The position numbers and the translations under genes are program-made. A stretch of 64,000 nt of DNA, from positions 23,245-87,244 of the forward strand of contig SVTK01000012.1 of the NCBI GenBank assembly GCA_015063805.1, read 5' to 3'. Source of the stretch: Oscillospiraceae bacterium. GTDB taxonomy: Bacteria; Bacillota; Clostridia; Oscillospirales; CAG-272. How positions within the stretch are numbered: position 1 is the stretch's first letter; every line of letters begins with the position of its first letter. Positions 63,434 to 64,000 of the stretch are shown here, in pieces. The notes beneath the pieces are model-generated. The model was given only the letters and a program-made list of their open reading frames with translations. It had not been told where the DNA came from and did not search any database.

Positions 63434-64000
63434 ATGGCAAGAATTTTTTATCAGCAGGACTGCGATCTGCAGAAGCTTGCAGACAAGACCGTTGCGATCA
63501 TCGGTTACGGCTCCCAGGGACACGCTCATGCGCTGAACCTCAAGGACAGCGGCGTGAATGTTATCGTCGGTCTGTACGAAGGCTCCAAGAGCTGGGCTAA
63601 GGCTGAGGCACAGGGCCTGAAGGTTATGGTTGCCGCCGAGGCTGCCAAGGCCGCAGACGTGATCATGATCCTGATCAACGACGAGAAGCAGGCTGCACTT
63701 TATAAGGAAAGCATTGAGCCCAATCTGACCGAGGGCAAGACCCTTGCCTTTGCTCACGGCTTCAACATTCATTTCGGCTGCATTAAGCCCCCCAAGAATG
63801 TCAACGTTATCATGGTTGCCCCCAAGGGCCCCGGCCACACCGTCAGAAGCGAGTATCAGGCCGGCAAGGGTGTTCCTTGCCTGATCGCCGTTGAGCAGGA
63901 CGCTACCGGTGACGCGTGGGATATCGGTCTGGCCTATGCGCTTGGCATCGGCGGCGCGCGTGCAGGTGTTCTTGAGACCAACTTCCGCACCGAAACCGAG
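63434..64000 (+). CDS. ilvC: Ketol-acid reductoisomerase, N-terminal part (3' end outside window)
   Basis: Isomerises and reduces acetolactate to dihydroxyisovalerate with NAD(P)H and magnesium. The first 189 residues are present: [19 protein letters not shown] (dinucleotide motif), [52 protein letters not shown] and the beginning of the knotted domain with [19 protein letters not shown] precedes ATG 63434. Third gene of ilvB-ilvN-ilvC. Confidence 0.95.
   Translation, partial: MARIFYQQDCDLQKLADKTVAIIGYGSQGHAHALNLKDSGVNVIVGLYEGSKSWAKAEAQGLKVMVAAEAAKAADVIMILINDEKQAALYKESIEPNLTEGKTLAFAHGFNIHFGCIKPPKNVNVIMVAPKGPGHTVRSEYQAGKGVPCLIAVEQDATGDAWDIGLAYALGIGGARAGVLETNFRTETE

Overview
The window is a compact, mostly housekeeping stretch of a GC-rich, spore-forming Clostridia-type Firmicutes chromosome; my guess is an Oscillospiraceae/Ruminococcaceae-like gut anaerobe. 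The evidence for this is a CotJABC spore-coat operon, a CwlD-type germination amidase, a PdaA-type cortex deacetylase, a SAM-I riboswitch before metK, a serine T-box before serS, sigma-A promoters with 17-18 nt spacers, and anaerobic redox enzymes (NfnAB, a four-subunit 2-oxoacid:ferredoxin oxidoreductase). I see no tRNA, rRNA, CRISPR array, insertion sequence or prophage.

Layout. 1-6.7 kb (minus): a type IIA topoisomerase A subunit cut by the window edge, Sua5, prfA, an M18 aminopeptidase, a lytic transglycosylase, coaE and a Gfo/Idh/MocA oxidoreductase. 6.8-8.3 kb (plus): rplS and a transglutaminase-like lipoprotein. 8.3-11.1 kb (minus): argG-argH, separated by a hairpin-rich repeat. 11.3-12.8 kb: two overlapping polysaccharide deacetylases. 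12.8-15.3 kb (minus): two membrane proteins and proC. 15.5-18.8 kb: NfnAB and an AT-richer methyltransferase. 18.9-20.4 kb (minus): a small lipoprotein and a MalY/PatB-type aminotransferase. 20.6-28 kb (plus): SAM riboswitch-metK, a small membrane protein, recD2, comF, mreB, pepD. 28-29.8 kb (minus): acyltransferase plus a response-regulator-like protein. 30-33.8 kb (plus): rlmB and a large membrane protein that looks like a catalytically dead P-type ATPase. 33.8-36.4 kb (minus): an Xre-type regulator and T-box-serS.

36.85-43.5 kb (plus) is a complete F-type ATP synthase operon with order I-a-c-b-[b'/delta/alpha]-gamma-beta-epsilon. There is no separate delta gene. One uninterrupted 746-codon frame carries a b-type membrane anchor and helix, the delta C-terminal domain and a full-length alpha subunit. 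This is the most unusual object in the window, because alpha is needed three times per enzyme and delta once.

43.5-64 kb: a MATE transporter (minus), comEC and cotJABC (plus), aspA (plus), a Vor/Kor-type oxidoreductase operon with a P-loop ATPase (minus), a TVP38-type membrane protein (minus), an HPr-like protein lacking the active histidine (plus), guaB (minus), cwlD-radA (plus), a DUF3343/cysteine desulfurase-like pair (minus), and ridA-ilvB-ilvN-ilvC (plus, ilvC running off the window).

All calls come from reading motifs and gene order by eye. No database search was possible, so family names rest on recognised motifs and finer specificities are inference.
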